From: Nectonema munidae
Lineage: Eukaryota > Nematomorpha > Nectonematoida > Nectonematidae
NCBI GenBank assembly: GCA_030549495.1
Contig: JAUIRK010000967.1
Location: 124,001-188,000 of the forward strand
Direction of reading: 5' to 3'
DNA length: 64,000 nucleotides
Part shown: positions 47,173-58,856 of the stretch, piece by piece
Position numbering within the stretch: the stretch's first letter is position 1
Layout: the number at the start of each line of letters is the position of its first letter
The notes under the pieces: model-generated
What the model was told of the DNA's origin: nothing
Databases searched by the model: none
Seen by the model: only the letters and a program-made list of their open reading frames with translations
Program-made: the position numbers and the translations under genes

Positions 47173-47472
47173 TATTTCATTTTATTTCTTCGAATGCTGT
47201 ACTTTGCCTCATTCTTATGTGACGGTATGTACACTTTTGGCTTTGATAATCCGAACGGGTTCGTTCTGTGAGTTTTTTTTACCGGACTGTAAGTTACATT
47301 TTGCTAACTTATGTTTATATTGTGTAAATGTTTTTTAAAATAGAGAAATTTTCACACAATTCAAAAATGAACTTACTTTAGTTTGCTTAACCAACATTAG
47401 CATTTTTGTACTAATGAGATTTTATTTATCAGTTGCTTAGACATGATTGACAAATTATATCATACACTACAT

Positions 47473-48499
47473 CAGGGGTGGGGAACCTGCGGCCTTCCGG
47501 GCCAACAAGTGCGGCCTTTGATATAAATAATATTTTTTATAAAAACCTTGAATAGTTTTTAAGTCTGAAATCATCATACACCTGAAACTTAATATACACC
47601 ACACACATAGACGAAAGGAATATTAATCGTGTTCAGTGATGTCACTACCAGAAATTGAAAGCATTTTTCTCTGAACCCAATGAATTTTAATTTAACCGGT
47701 ATTCTCTCAATGTCCTCACATGAGGACACAAAATAGATTGTCTTTAATTTATGATAATTTTTATCATAAATTATAATTTTTATATAATTTATGACAATTG
47801 ATTAGTAAATTATGTTTAACAAAAAAAATATTTTTTTTTATTTTTGATTTTCTAATAATATAAAGTTTTTAAAGAGTGCATTTTTTCTATTGAACTTTTC
47901 CAGACTTGTCAATGTTTTTCTCAAAAATTACAAAAGTATGAATGCCTTTTTTATTTGAGTAAATTACTTTGATGCGTTGGAAGAATAAATACACTTCTTT
48001 TTTACCCCAGATTCCAGAACTATGTCAAAAACATTGAAACGAACTTTAAAAGAAGAAAATAGGATCTTTAATGAAGAATGAGAACTGCAATATTTTTTAG
48101 TGAATGTCTTGCTTGCTGTGTGATACTACACTTGTAACGGTTAAGAAATTCAATGCGCTGCAACATTACGCTCTTCATAAAGACAATAAATATGCCAAAT
48201 TAGAGGGTGAGTCTTGAAAGCTAGCACTGCAGAAACTGAAAGATGGAAAGCAAAAGCAAAGACAATTGTGGCATTCTGTGTTACATCAAGGGAATGCTGC
48301 GACAAAAGCCAGCTATAAATTTGCATATTTGCTTGGAAAAAAGGGTAAACCATTCACCGATGCAGAACTCGTGAAGGAATGTATTTTAGAAGTGGTAAGA
48401 TGTGTAGATCCAGATAAAGTTAACAAATATAAAGGGGTGCCTCTTTCAAAAAGGACTAATACAGATCGAAAGCATGAATTGGTAGTGACTACACCATAA
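47473..48499 (+). mobile_element. hAT relic, GTF2I-repeat/EPM2AIP1-like
   Basis: The left end CAGGGGTGGGGAACCTGCGG and GGCCTTCCGGGCC is a classic terminus of this hAT group. From 48022 a frame starts MSKTLKRTLKEENRIFNEE, where a stop replaces the usual Trp. NALQHYALHKDNKYAKLEG follows in a shifted frame, and then the open frame 48266-48499 with ATKASYKFAYLLGKKGKPF and TDAELVKECILEVV, DPDKVNKYKGVPLSKRT. This is the amino-terminal zinc-finger and linker part of GTF2IRD2-type transposases. The DDE and dimerisation parts are absent, so only about the first third of the protein is left. A TGTCCTCACATGAGGACA palindrome lies inside at 47709-47726. Confidence 0.85.
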
Positions 48500-48588
48500 T
48501 CAGAGTTAAATTAAAATATATAAATTTGAAAGTATGGCCAAACAACTCTCATTATTTCAATTTCCCAATCACTCTCAAACAAAATAAT

Positions 48589-49179
48589 AGTAAACTATCC
48601 CGTAAATAGCGGACACCTGTGTAATGCCAGTAACTGTTAAGCTTTTTAGCAGTATGTGAAAATTTTAATCCATTTTACTTATCTAAGACGAACAGCCGTT
48701 CTGTATTGAAAAACTTTCCTACTACTGAGTCAGTAATATAGAATGTAAACATACTAGATGGTGCCCCCCTCACTTCCTTAAAAATTTACGGAATATTGCC
48801 CCCTCGTTTTTTATTCGCTACGCAAAAAAATAAGGTGCGTGTAGGCTCTTCTATATTCTTTAGTGCAGCGTTTTTCAAACTTTTTTTACTGCGACCCATA
48901 GCAAGAACCACAGTTTGCATCGTGATCCATAATACTTAGGTGTAATAAGACAAACTCTGATCACTACGTTCATTTATTCAACATCGATATTTATATCTTC
49001 TTTCTTTTTTGTCACGACCCATTTTATTTTTCACGCGACCCACTGAAGTGTCGGGACCCATAATTTGAAAAACGCTGCTTTAGTGCACAGTAAATATTGA
49101 GCTTGGTAAAAAAGGACACCTGCCAATTACGGATATTATTTACATTCGCTTAGCTGTTCGCAATGGACTCGTTTCACTG
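48589..49179. mobile_element. pogo-like miniature element
   Basis: The left end AGTAAACTATCCCGTAAATA and the right end on the other strand, CAGTGAAACGAGTCCATTGC, are similar to pogo termini, with TA outside both. GGACACCTG occurs near each end. A hAT miniature element (48866-49077) is inserted inside. Confidence 0.6.
48866..49077. mobile_element. hAT miniature element with perfect 8-bp duplication
   Basis: CAGCGTTTTTCAAACTTTTT at the left pairs with GTTTGAAAAACGCTG at the right. CTTTAGTG stands directly before (48858-48865) and after (49078-49085) the element, an exact 8-base target duplication typical of hAT. The inside keeps GCGACCCA-type words, and no coding remains. Confidence 0.95.
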
Positions 49180-49185
49180 TATATT

Positions 49186-52100
49186 GTGTGCGTGAACTAT
49201 ATATTTTTTTTATCACTTTGAAAAATGGCCGCCCTAATTTTTTTAAATGTATTATGTATGTGTTGTGTACCCATGGTGATTCCAAATATTATAGATAGAG
49301 AAATCCCTAACTGGGGATTGATAGAAAATAGAACTATTTGACAGTTTATGTTCTTCACATACTTTTCCTATGTTATTTTTCTATTTGAAAAGTATCTCGC
49401 GTAGTTTTTATGGAAATGTTATGTGAAGCATTCTTTTTCCAGTTTTATTCATGGAAATTGTATTATTGGATTTCTATATTTAATCCATAAACTTTTTTTC
49501 TGGCCTTCTTTCAACATGGACATGTTTGAAATAGATCGTAAGACACAATCTCTTCTCTCAGCACGTTTTCTCAAATACGCGTGTGTGTCTGTTATGACTG
49601 CTTGTGCATGAGTCAAACTTTCACTCACTGTGAAGTTCGTAGGGGGTATATTGCAAGCAACATTACTAGAGTATTTTCTTCTCACAGCGAAACTGTGCAA
49701 TGGCGATGATATATTTGACATATACGCGCACTGATGAACACACCTGTTTGCATGGTACTCTTGTAACTCAAATTATCATAATAGTTTACGCATATCATCC
49801 GTGAATAAGCGTATTCAGTATATGCCAGAATTTAATGAATTTACCTTTTTGTTTTTTAATGTAGCGTAAATGTAGCCTTTATTTATGCGATGGATGTGTC
49901 CTTTGAAGCAAAAATTCATGAAAAAATACCACCCCCCTTTGCCTGACCCCTAATTTTTAACACAAATAAATGGGACACCCATATATATGATATTTCAGTC
50001 ATATCACTGAAAAGTGGGATGAGAAACTTGTTATATGAATTATTATTATTTATCCTTCGTTTATAATATATTCAATACTCATAAAGTTCTCTCAATGAAG
50101 CTGCACGGTATGTAGCTCGTATCTATAAGGCAAGCTTTTAAATTTTGGCATAAACATACATACAAGTAAGTAAAAAAAGTAATATTAATAAATACGAAAA
50201 ATATAATTGATATATTTGATTCTCTCAGCGGTGAAACGGAGGATGAATAAGCAGCACCCACGAAAACTATCACACCCGTCTATAAATCTTTTACAAAAAA
50301 GAGTGTGTTTCGATAGAAGAAGCCGTGCAAGTTATGCCCTTTCGATGAACAGACTACGCTACCGTTATCTTTTCTCTTAATTGGCATATGAGATAGAAGC
50401 AAGATACAAGAGTCAAACCTGCTTATACACCACCTATTTAAACACCTAGTTTCGTCATTAAGCTTATTCGATCTTCATTAAGCGACCACCCATTCACAAA
50501 GGCCACTTTTGATCGTTTCCACAAAACCTATTCACGGTCCGTTTCAGGATCGCTTACCTCTCGTTAATTTCTGTAGACCGCTCCGACCAGGTACGTGGAT
50601 ATTATAGTTGGGTTCGGTTTGGTTTAGACTATACTAGACCAGTTCTGGTCTCGATATTATGAGAACCGAATTGACTCGAACCAGACTTTGAACAGGCCTG
50701 GTTCCCGCAATTGGTCTCATATTAAACATTTGAGTGTTAATATAACTAATGATTTAATATAACGAGAGCGATCGTAAATGGACATTTATTCGCAAATATA
50801 GAAAGTCAGAAATAAGACTTATCATTTAAAAACGTGTATCTCGTGAATAATTTTGGGGTAACAGACAATTTAGAAGTGAAATTTTTTGAAAAGAATATTT
50901 TCTAAATGGAATTTCTAAAAATTGAAATTGCCAAACTTTGCATCCAAGTCAAGCAACAGTGGCGAATGTAGAGTAAAACCACCACATCTTACGGCAAGTA
51001 GGTAAGAATCAAGTTCGCACTCATCCTATTCAGTCATATTTGAATAAAGTAGCGTATCAAAAATATGGGACGACGCAAACAAATCATGCGATCGTTTTAC
51101 GAGTAAGGCTTTTTATTAGCCTTTTAGATTCTTTTTATTAGTGAATGGCTTTGAGTCTCGTGAAAATATGTGGCGAGTTAAATAAATGATGAGTGTTGTG
51201 TGGATGTTGATTCCACTCTGTCCAGTTAAAGTCCTACTTACTTTTTGGGGAAATCTTTTAGCAGAAGCTTAGATCTGACTCTTTTACATCTATTATATAT
51301 TATAAATATATATATATATTATTTCTAGCTATATGTAGAAGCCTGCAAAAAGCAGTATCTTATGGTGGATTTTTGCGTGTTGGCTGAAATTACACTGGTT
51401 TATCGCTGCTGCTGCGAAAGTGTAACAAAATTCTACACTTTTCCCTGAGAGTACTTGCATTTATGGAAATACTTTCTCAGTTTAAACAAAGCCTTGTTTT
51501 GAACTGATAGATTATACTCATATAGAGATAGTATAATCTAACAACAACAACATCTAGCAGTCCACTGTTTAAGAAAATGAGGATTTTATTTTACGCAACC
51601 TTGGCTGTATTTTTCTTTATCAATATATTCCAAAATATCGTTTAACATATTTTTAACTGGATTCCTCTAACTATATTGCCAGTGTGTAAAAATTGGGCTG
51701 AAATTTTTCATATGATACACTTATGTTCGAAATTCTACATGAGATCAACTTTCCATAATCGCAACAAACGACACCTCTCTACTCTTCTGACATGAATGAT
51801 ATAATTAAATCTGAATATTACTTTTCCTATTTATTTTTTATGCAAATTCATGAAAAAAATTCTTAAAATGTCTTCAAAGATGCAATTATTGTTATGGTAC
51901 GATGGTGAACTAGAAAACGTAAATAGCATAAACAATTAAGACCTAAAACGTTGTGCAAATATAAAATGTATTAAAGCTGCAAAACCTCCTAGCTTCTGGA
52001 TTTGTGCGCATGGTCTGGCGGTTTGTTTCTTCACTGTTTTACGCGTATTTTGTGGAGTGATTGACATTCACATCTCTTTGCGAAATTCGATACTTGTCTA

Positions 52101-52756
52101 TGGCGATAAAGAGATGAATGGGAAAGGCAATATCTCTTAAATCGATACCACCACTTGTAGAGATAAGAAGGTCCCTGTGTGAAAAAGATTTTTGTGTGCT
52201 CACAAATCACAATGTATTCATACTAAATCCTTCATATCACATGGTCAATTATAGTATGGATTTTTGTAATAGCGCCTTTATAAACAAATATTTATGGAGA
52301 CCCCCAAATTATAATTACAAATTATTAGATATTACAAATCTTTACTCAAAATTTCGTGCACTGGTTGCCTAAACCCAGATTTATTTATTGATTGACAAAT
52401 TCACAATATTCTTCTTTTCATTCATGACCTTTAACTCGAATTTATACATGTGTCTTTGTGAGATAATATAGATTTCAATACTTTTCATCATAATGTGTGC
52501 ATTTTTACACTATATAAGCGAATGGGGTTTTTATTACCCATATCGAAATTAAAATCTAATTTTTACAAAAATAATACATCAATCACAATCCTAAGTCTGT
52601 AATATTTAAAATAAATTAAAAAACATATTAAATTAATTAAAAAAAAACATAACCTAAGGACTCTATTAGTTCATATAAATTATTTTTTAGTTGAAAATAA
52701 TTTTTTTTCCAAAAATTACTTCGTTTTATGAAATGCTGTTATAGAACTATCACTTT
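49186..52756. other. long stretch without recognised genes; pogo-type solo end
   Basis: AGTCAAACCTGCTTATACAC at 50411 matches the pogo terminus of the relic ending at 15970, but no right end pairs with it. 50590-50730 holds GGTTCGGTTTGGTTTAGACT and GACCAGTTCTGGTCTCG, a small GC-richer repeat-like patch. 51290-51322 is an AT dinucleotide run. Frames at 49449-49721 (minus) and 52118-52372 (plus) have no motif or splice support. It would be intron if the exons at 44693 and 52945 are joined. Confidence 0.35.
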
Positions 52757-52887
52757 TTAAAACTCTTTGGGGACCAGAATTATGAAGAATAATCGCCTGC
52801 CTTCTTTTTCAATTTAATTTATAGGTTTAAAGCAGGCGATTTTAATGTCTTATAACGCCGGCATTATACTGTTCGTCCAAGGGTTAA
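52757..52887. mobile_element. TTAA-flanked miniature element, related subfamily
   Basis: TTAAAACTCTTTGGGGACCA at the left and GTTCGTCCAAGGGTTAA at the right are imperfect inverted ends bounded by TTAA. The inside (AATCGCCTGCC, AAAGCAGGCGATTTTAA) resembles 6988-7106. Its right edge is 57 bases from the acceptor of the strong exon at 52945. Confidence 0.6.
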
Positions 52888-52944
52888 ACGTCTGTTTCTA
52901 TAAACAACAAGTTTCTGTAGAACTTCTCATTTTTTCTGTTTCAG

Positions 52945-53289
52945 TCAATGCATCGCCTGAGTTTTTGGATCAGAATCTCTTGGCGGTCTCATCTGTACAC
53001 TCAAAGTCTCTGTACAACTTGTACACACCTCCTCCCACTAAAAAGCTGTATGAGAAGAGAGCAAGTAAGTATTCTTCGCGTAGGATCTCCTGCTTCTCGC
53101 CCCACTACCACCTTAAGCGTCGTGCGGCAGACGACACCGCCAAAAAAGCCAAAGACACACGCCCCAACAATAACTTCTGTCCTTCCTCCTCTTCCTCCTC
53201 CTCCAATCATTATTGCAAGGATGTGCACTTTTCTTCTGAAATTCGAAAATCGCTCAGCATTTCCCAAATTCACATCGAAAGTATTTTGC
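52945..53289 (+). CDS. exon A of an unidentified serine-rich protein
   Basis: The acceptor is CTGTTTCAG. The frame reads NASPEFLDQNLLAVSSVHSK, then LYTPPPTKKLYEKRASKYSS, RRAADDTAKKAKDTRPNN and a run of seven serines. It can end at GC|GTAAGA (53289; 345 bases) or at the stronger GCAA|GTAAGTAT (53064; 120 bases). Both donors give exit phase 1, so the 75-codon segment between them could be an alternative in-frame piece. The sequence is clearly less AT-rich than its surroundings. PPTKKLYEKR slightly resembles the second helix of LEM domains, but the spacing of the first helix is wrong. No family is assigned. Confidence 0.8.
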
Positions 53290-55468
53290 GTAAGAACTTT
53301 CCTTTCTTCTATGTTTGCTAACCTTCTTTACTCATGCTTCGACACTAGTGGTACGATTGTGTTTAGCGTGTTGTACCTATACCTATATATAGGTTTCTTC
53401 TTGGGTTGGTAAACTATATAATGATTTAATGCAGGTTTGACTGTATATAAAATTATTATGTCATTTTTAATAATATCGTATTAGGATATCTTGAGAAATC
53501 AAACAAGACGCACACAAACTTGTGCCTCGATCTACCCAGGGCTGTGAAGTGCGATCAGGAAGTCGGCGACGCCTAAAATTTTAAATATATACGAGTGGAA
53601 ATTTGTATCTGATAAAAAATTTAGGAGTAGGAGTCGCATTGTTGTAACCACTTGGATTGGAAGTCGAATATTTTCGCTCCTGATCCGCCACACTTGACCT
53701 ACAAGGGTAGGTGTGTGGGGGAATAGCGTATGCAATCCCCATCACCATCCTTTTCCTAAATATCCTTGCCAATACGTTTAAGAAAGTTTTTAAATATTAT
53801 TACAATAAGCTAAACTTTTAAGACTAAAGACAATTCCAAATTTGCATAAATTTAGAAACAGACAGACACATTATTCAGCTACCACGCAAATATGGAAAAA
53901 TAAATTTATAATGTCAAAACCAAGCTGTTCAACCTATCTGAGTTGTAGTGTGTAGACATATAAAATATATCTTGTGATCTGTTTAAACAAAACTGTTTCG
54001 TGAAAAATATCTAAAAAAGGATGACTATGAGTCTATGCGATTTAGTTAGAGTCTTGATATGTTCAAAATCGAAACCCTTATTATTACTGTGAAACAATCT
54101 ATAAAAGTTGTAGTGGATAAGAAAAAAATTTTTACTTTCTTTTTCTCCTAAAGAAATCCTTTGAATTTAATTGTGTCTATTTATATTTGTTTTCGTTACT
54201 AATGATATACACAATGATTGCGTTATACGCTGGGGCTTACCCAAGTTTTCATCAAGGAGGAAGAACTCAAGAAAGGGTGGAATTGAGAATAGAAAACAAG
54301 TGGAGGTCAATAATAAAATTTTGGATATATTTTCGCATTTTCATATGTAATATTAAAATGATTCTCTATCTCGATAATTTGGCTATATTCAACACTTTCT
54401 AAAAGAACTTTGCTGTATTTGATGAGAAAAAAACATTGCATTATTCCTTTATGCAGTTCTATTTCCTCATTTTTCTTTTCTATTTCACATTCTTCTTTTC
54501 TTATGATGAGATCGTGAAGATGAATATTGATCATTGATTACTTTTCTCCATCCATCATTTTAAAATTGTGTTTCACGAAAAGTCACTCTTCAAGTTATAA
54601 CAGTTTTAAGTATAAAAAAAATCAATATTTTTTCTTCTTTTGGCAAAAAGTTTAAAACACTTTCATAATGTTTCGCGATTATCTTAAGTTCCTGCATTTT
54701 TTAGTTTTATGAACTGAATTAGTGAAATTTTTATTGAAAGTTTTTCTTCGTTTGTGATTAATTACGTTTTAAAGGCCATTTTATAGTGTATTGTATGATG
54801 GCGATCATTTTCTAAAGAAATTTAAAGTCGCCTTCTTTAATCAAAACAAATCTCTTATTTGTGTCACGAAATCTGCCTGCACCTGATAAATTATCCCATT
54901 TTGATAGCGAATTTTTTTTTAAGAAAATCAAATATTTATTAAAAAAGGTAGGCGTAAATTTATAATTCTTCACATTAAAAGGTTTTTATTAAAAAATTTG
55001 ATTCGAATTTTTTTTAAAGATTTTTCTAAATGCCAATATTGTGTGCGATGCTTTTAAATGCGCATTAAACCCAATCTATCTAGATTGTAAAATTCAATGT
55101 AAATTTGAGTTTGATACGATTGGTCCAATGCGAATTGCTCTAATAGACGAATCGGCCTAAGCCATTAGCTCTAAAACTTATTCGTCGTATACAGATATTG
55201 CTTTAATGTCGGTTAGTCTAAAACTTATAAAAAGGATAGTATAAAAATTAAATCTTTAATTGTAATACCCTATTTCATAAAAATACAGAAAACATTAAAG
55301 TTTAACATAATAATAAACAATATTTACTATTTTGCGCTCAAAATTTTAACTATAAGCTTCTCTTTTCACGTTCTATGTCTTTTTTAATTTAATGTTAGAC
55401 TGACTCTTTTCAAATAATGCTCTCTTAAAAATTATTATTTTGCTTATTATATTCTTTATCATTTTTAG
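53290..55468. other. intron between exons A and B
   Basis: 53431-53443 is a GCAGGTTTGACTG solo pogo end followed by TATATA. 53535-53700 is a patch of the GACTCC/GGAGTC repeat (TTTAGGAGTAGGAGTCGC). The frame at 54187-54402 has no motif. The rest is AT-rich. Confidence 0.45.
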
Positions 55469-55594
55469 CTCCTGAAAAAGGATTATCTGATGACAAAAGA
55501 TCTCTTTCTTGCTCTTCATCTAATTCCGAATTTGTTTCTTGTTTTGAATCTCAAAAATCATCTAAAAGTCCTTCCAGAGATTTAATCTCATCAG
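55469..55594 (+). CDS. exon B of the unidentified serine-rich protein
   Basis: The acceptor is CATTTTTAG and the donor CATCAG|GTAAAT. The 126-base exon is phase 1 at both sides and reads PEKGLSDDKRSLSCSSSN, SEFVSCFESQKSSKSPSRD then LISS. It is open only in the frame demanded by exons A and C, which supports the chain. It has high serine, many charged residues and no hydrophobic core, so it is probably disordered. SPSRD and KSPS are possible phosphorylation sites. Confidence 0.8.
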
Positions 55595-55810
55595 GTAAAT
55601 AATACTTACAATATATTTATTTATTCTTTTTCAATCACTGCATAAAAAACTTAAAAAAAATATCCACAACTTTATATCCCCTTTTTTAAATCAAAAATAA
55701 TCTTTTCATTTTGGTCAATCGACATTTTTAAATAAAAAAATTATAAACTCTTCTGTTTTAGATGTACCCATTGAATATCACATTTTTTACTTAAAATACG
55801 TTTGGTAAAG

Positions 55811-55925
55811 ACTGAATGGTATATTGATTGTTCTGGGTTTGATTCCCAATCATGATATTCATATCTATACAATTATGAAAAATTGTTCTCATCTTAGATG
55901 CAAAAGAGACAATAAAAAATGAGAA
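55811..55925 (+). mobile_element. SINE family 2, copy 2
   Basis: GTTCTGGGTTTGATTCCCAA (B-box with one change), then TCATGATATTCATATCTATA, CAATTATGAAAAATTGTTCT and TTAGATGC follow the same order as 43341-43452. It sits in the B-C intron. Confidence 0.5.
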
Positions 55926-56877
55926 AACCTATGTAGACAATTGAAAAATTTGGACGATTTCAAAAAATTGATGCATTTCGAAATATTCCAGTCAGATCAT
56001 AAGATCAGAGATGCGAAACTCCACATTTAGAGACACACGCATTCAGGCATCATGCACACGAGAAAATTCAGACCCAAAGACATAAATGGATTTATACTTG
56101 TCTATATGCAACGTTTTTATTAGGAACCCTTATTGTGATCTCTAAGGAAATAATTGTTATTATATAACTCACAGTATATGGAGAGAGGACATTGCCTCGG
56201 TGTAATAATTTGCCCACTTTTTGTTGTTTTGCATTCCCAAACGGAAATTCTTTTTTATGGAATCCTCATTTTGTCGTTATGCTTATGCTCACCTTTCTGA
56301 ATGCGAAGCAAGCTTTGTTACGCATACAGCTGCTTAAATACTAGAACATGCTAATCAGAAAAGGCATTTGTGACCATGGGTTTCATAAACGGGTGAAAAG
56401 CAGAAATGAGGGAATTTTAATCCTGGTTTCTCCATCTTAAGCATTTTATCGTGTGTTTTTGAAGTAGGTTATTATTAATTAAATACTAACACTAGTTTTA
56501 TGATTTATTAGTATTTAAATATAAATATTAGTTATTTATGCAGATACTAGTTTGTAGGTTATTCATTCACTGAAACGACGCTTAGCAACACATTATTTTA
56601 CAGAAATCTCAGTGTTGCCAAATTATTATCCATGCCAATCAGCTAATTGTGCATCAACATTACATGTGAATTTTAATATACTCAACGATATTATAACCAT
56701 TTCAGTTGGTTTATTATAAACTGTGGATTCAAGGCAATTCAAGTGCATTTAACTCAAAATCCGCAAACTTCACATTTTTTCAATTGATTCTAGTGGATTC
56801 AATTTAAAAAGTCACAATCTTCTCAAACTATCTGTATTCTTTTGCGTTTAATATGTTCATTCTAAATGTATTTTTAG

Positions 56878-57435
56878 AGCTCAGCTCTAGCACAAGTCAG
56901 TATTTCTCACCCAACACTTCTCCTCTCAAAAAGTTGTCGCATTCAAAGTCGTACGACACTTCCATTCTCAGTTCAACGTGCGCAGCTCTCTCCAAGAAGT
57001 TGGGTGCAGCAGCCACATACAAAACGTCATCCACAAACAATCCCTGCAACTCGCCCAAGAAAAAGAGCAACAACTGCAGCAGCAGCAGCAGCGGAGCACA
57101 CAACCTGCACGTTCCCCAGAAAGCCGTGATCCAGCCTTTGATAGCGTTTAAAAAGAACTGCAAGACCGAGTACGCTTCTGATGGCGAGTTCGATATTGTG
57201 GCCTGCGACGAAGACTTTGAAATGACTCTGAATCAGCAAGAGCTTTCAATGCACGCCAGAAGACAGACGTTCAACATTTCTCAAGCACACTTCTCCGCTG
57301 TCAACAACGGCGTTAGGCGTCAGCCTGTGTCGCGAAAAATCGTAGATAATGCGCACAAAAAGGCTCCTCCACAGCCATACATTTCTCCGAACCAAGCATT
57401 CATCAGAAAGAAAATCAATCCCTCCACCAATAAAG
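56878..57435 (+). CDS. exon C of the unidentified serine-rich protein
   Basis: The acceptor is GTATTTTTAG and the proposed donor TAAAG|GTCTTT is weaker. The 558-base exon is phase 1 at both sides. Residues include SSTSQYFSPNTSPLKKLSHS, TCAALSKKLGAAATYKTSS, a serine run from an AGC repeat (57075-57092), YASDGEFDIVACDEDFEMTL, ARRQTFNISQAHFSAVNNG and APPQPYISPNQAFIRKKIN. The acidic DGEFD-CDEDFE segment before a basic RRQTF word could be a short binding motif. It is the least AT-rich part of the window. I recognise no domain, and the protein is probably a scaffold or regulatory factor, but that is only a guess. Confidence 0.85.
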
Positions 57436-57852
57436 GTCTTTCCTTCAATTCCCATTTGTTCTTTTTGTTTTGAGCGATGATGCTCTTGAAAGTACTTTTG
57501 TGGTCATTTTAACCATTTTAAGGTCACTTTTGAAAACGAATCCTCAAGTTCTTTACGAGTTTTCGTATAACCGCAGACGATTTTTATTTTACGATTCGCT
57601 GGTGTCTCATTGTACCTGAAACAATTAAAATGTCATCCCTCAAATTTAACGGAATTTTTAAATTTTTTTATTTAAAATTCCATTCTATAGCTTATTAGAG
57701 AAAAATGTCTTATTATATTATTTTTATGTGATGTGACTTTTTAGCGAAATAAACCAAATTAATCCTAAATTTCAAAACTTTGTCGTTTTTTGAAAGTAAA
57801 TTAAAAATAAGGCTCTGTATTTCAATGAAAATAAATTTTTTTATTTTTTAAA

Positions 57853-58471
57853 TACCGTATATTTCGGTGTATAAGTCGATCTTTTAGCCCCCTAAAATCG
57901 GCTCAAAATTGATGGTCGGTCGACTTATATAACAGTAACAAAAAGCAAACCTTTAAATCGTGTGACATATTGGTGCAGGAAACTAGGCCTAGCCTTAGGG
58001 GGCGTGAGGTAGGTTGGTTAGGTACTGGGTTCGATCCCGCATCAAGCTAACTTTCTCATAGTTCGATATAAGCAGCGTAATTGTGCCTTCTAGATGAAAA
58101 GACCCCACGGTACCTTTACCTTTAGGCTAATACTGACGACATCCTCGGTGCTGTAACTACCAATGTAAATACTTATATTCAAAACAATTCACATTATAAT
58201 TCGACACTAATTAATTGAATTTCCATTACCTTAAAATTCCACAAAATGCTATTAATGCCCGGTGTTTTATATATGGTAACTTTTACACTGCTGCTTAGGC
58301 TAGCCGATAACTTAGACGAGTTTCGTATTTCAACTTTTACACTGCTGCTTAGGCGAGTTCTGTATTTTAGAAGTCCACTTATACCTCAGATATTAGCAAA
58401 AATCATAAAAAAAAATTACTCTCATTTTGAGGGTCGACTTTTCTGTAACTTATACCCCGAAATATGCGGTA
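57853..58471. mobile_element. TA-flanked element with TACCGTATATTTCGG ends
   Basis: TACCGTATATTTCGGTGTAT and AAGTCGA on the left pair with CTTATACCCCGAAATATGCG on the right, with TA at the borders. Inside, CAACTTTTACACTGCTGCTT and a neighbouring TAACTTTTACACTGCTGCTT are a local duplicate. SINE family 1 is inserted within it. It lies in the C-D intron. The family is probably a non-autonomous Tc1/mariner-type element. Confidence 0.75.
57995..58133 (+). mobile_element. SINE family 1, plus copy
   Basis: It runs GGGGGCGTGAGGTAGGTTGG, GGTTCGATCCCGCATCAAGC (B-box at 58028-58038), CTCATAGTTCGATATAAGC, AATTGTGCCTTCTAGATGAA, GACCCCACGGTACC and a TTTACCTTTA tail. It is shorter than the copy at 42096. 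It interrupts the TA-flanked element. Confidence 0.85.
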
Positions 58472-58594
58472 GTTTAAAACTTTAAAATACATCGCATTAT
58501 TTTTAATTTGTTTGAAAAGATTACAGTTTATTCGCTTTTTTGAACTAATAATAAATAAATAAAAAGTAATTTTTTTATTTTTTATTCTAAAGTA

Positions 58595-58672
58595 AAATCT
58601 CGATAAGCCGAATTTCCCGAAGACAAATCAAATTATTCGAGTTATCCGAAGTTACAGTTTTATGTAGTGCAA
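58595..58672 (+). mobile_element. pogo-like end fragment
   Basis: AGTAAAATCTCGATAAGCCG, AATTTCCCGAAGACAAATC and TTATTCGAGTTATCCGAAG are typical Tigger left-end sequence. Directly after it (58683-58740) comes a piece of the G-tract repeat (GCACATCCTCAAAATTAGGG). Confidence 0.5.
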
Positions 58673-58856
58673 TGTTTTAGATGCGCACATCCTCAAAATT
58701 AGGGAGGGGAGGAATTTTTTTTATGATTTTCAAAATTTATTATAAAAGAATTTTTGTCTAATGAACATGCGACCACTATTACCCGACATTATACTTGCAC
58801 TGTAAGCAGTCAAATTATGGTGTTTGTAATTCTGAATACATTACTGCCTTCTAACT

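Noticed and set aside
49449-49721. 90-codon minus frame
   Set aside because: Composition is plausible but no motif, splice context or conserved word was seen.
52980-53075. LEM domain in exon A
   Set aside because: Only the second-helix-like PPTKKLYEKR resembles it; the first helix and the linker length do not fit.
53001-53273. Minus-strand frames across exons A and C (53001-53273, 56897-57163, 57027-57239, 57246-57455)
   Set aside because: They are opposite-strand shadows of the plus-strand exons; the plus frames have matching splice phases and sensible composition.
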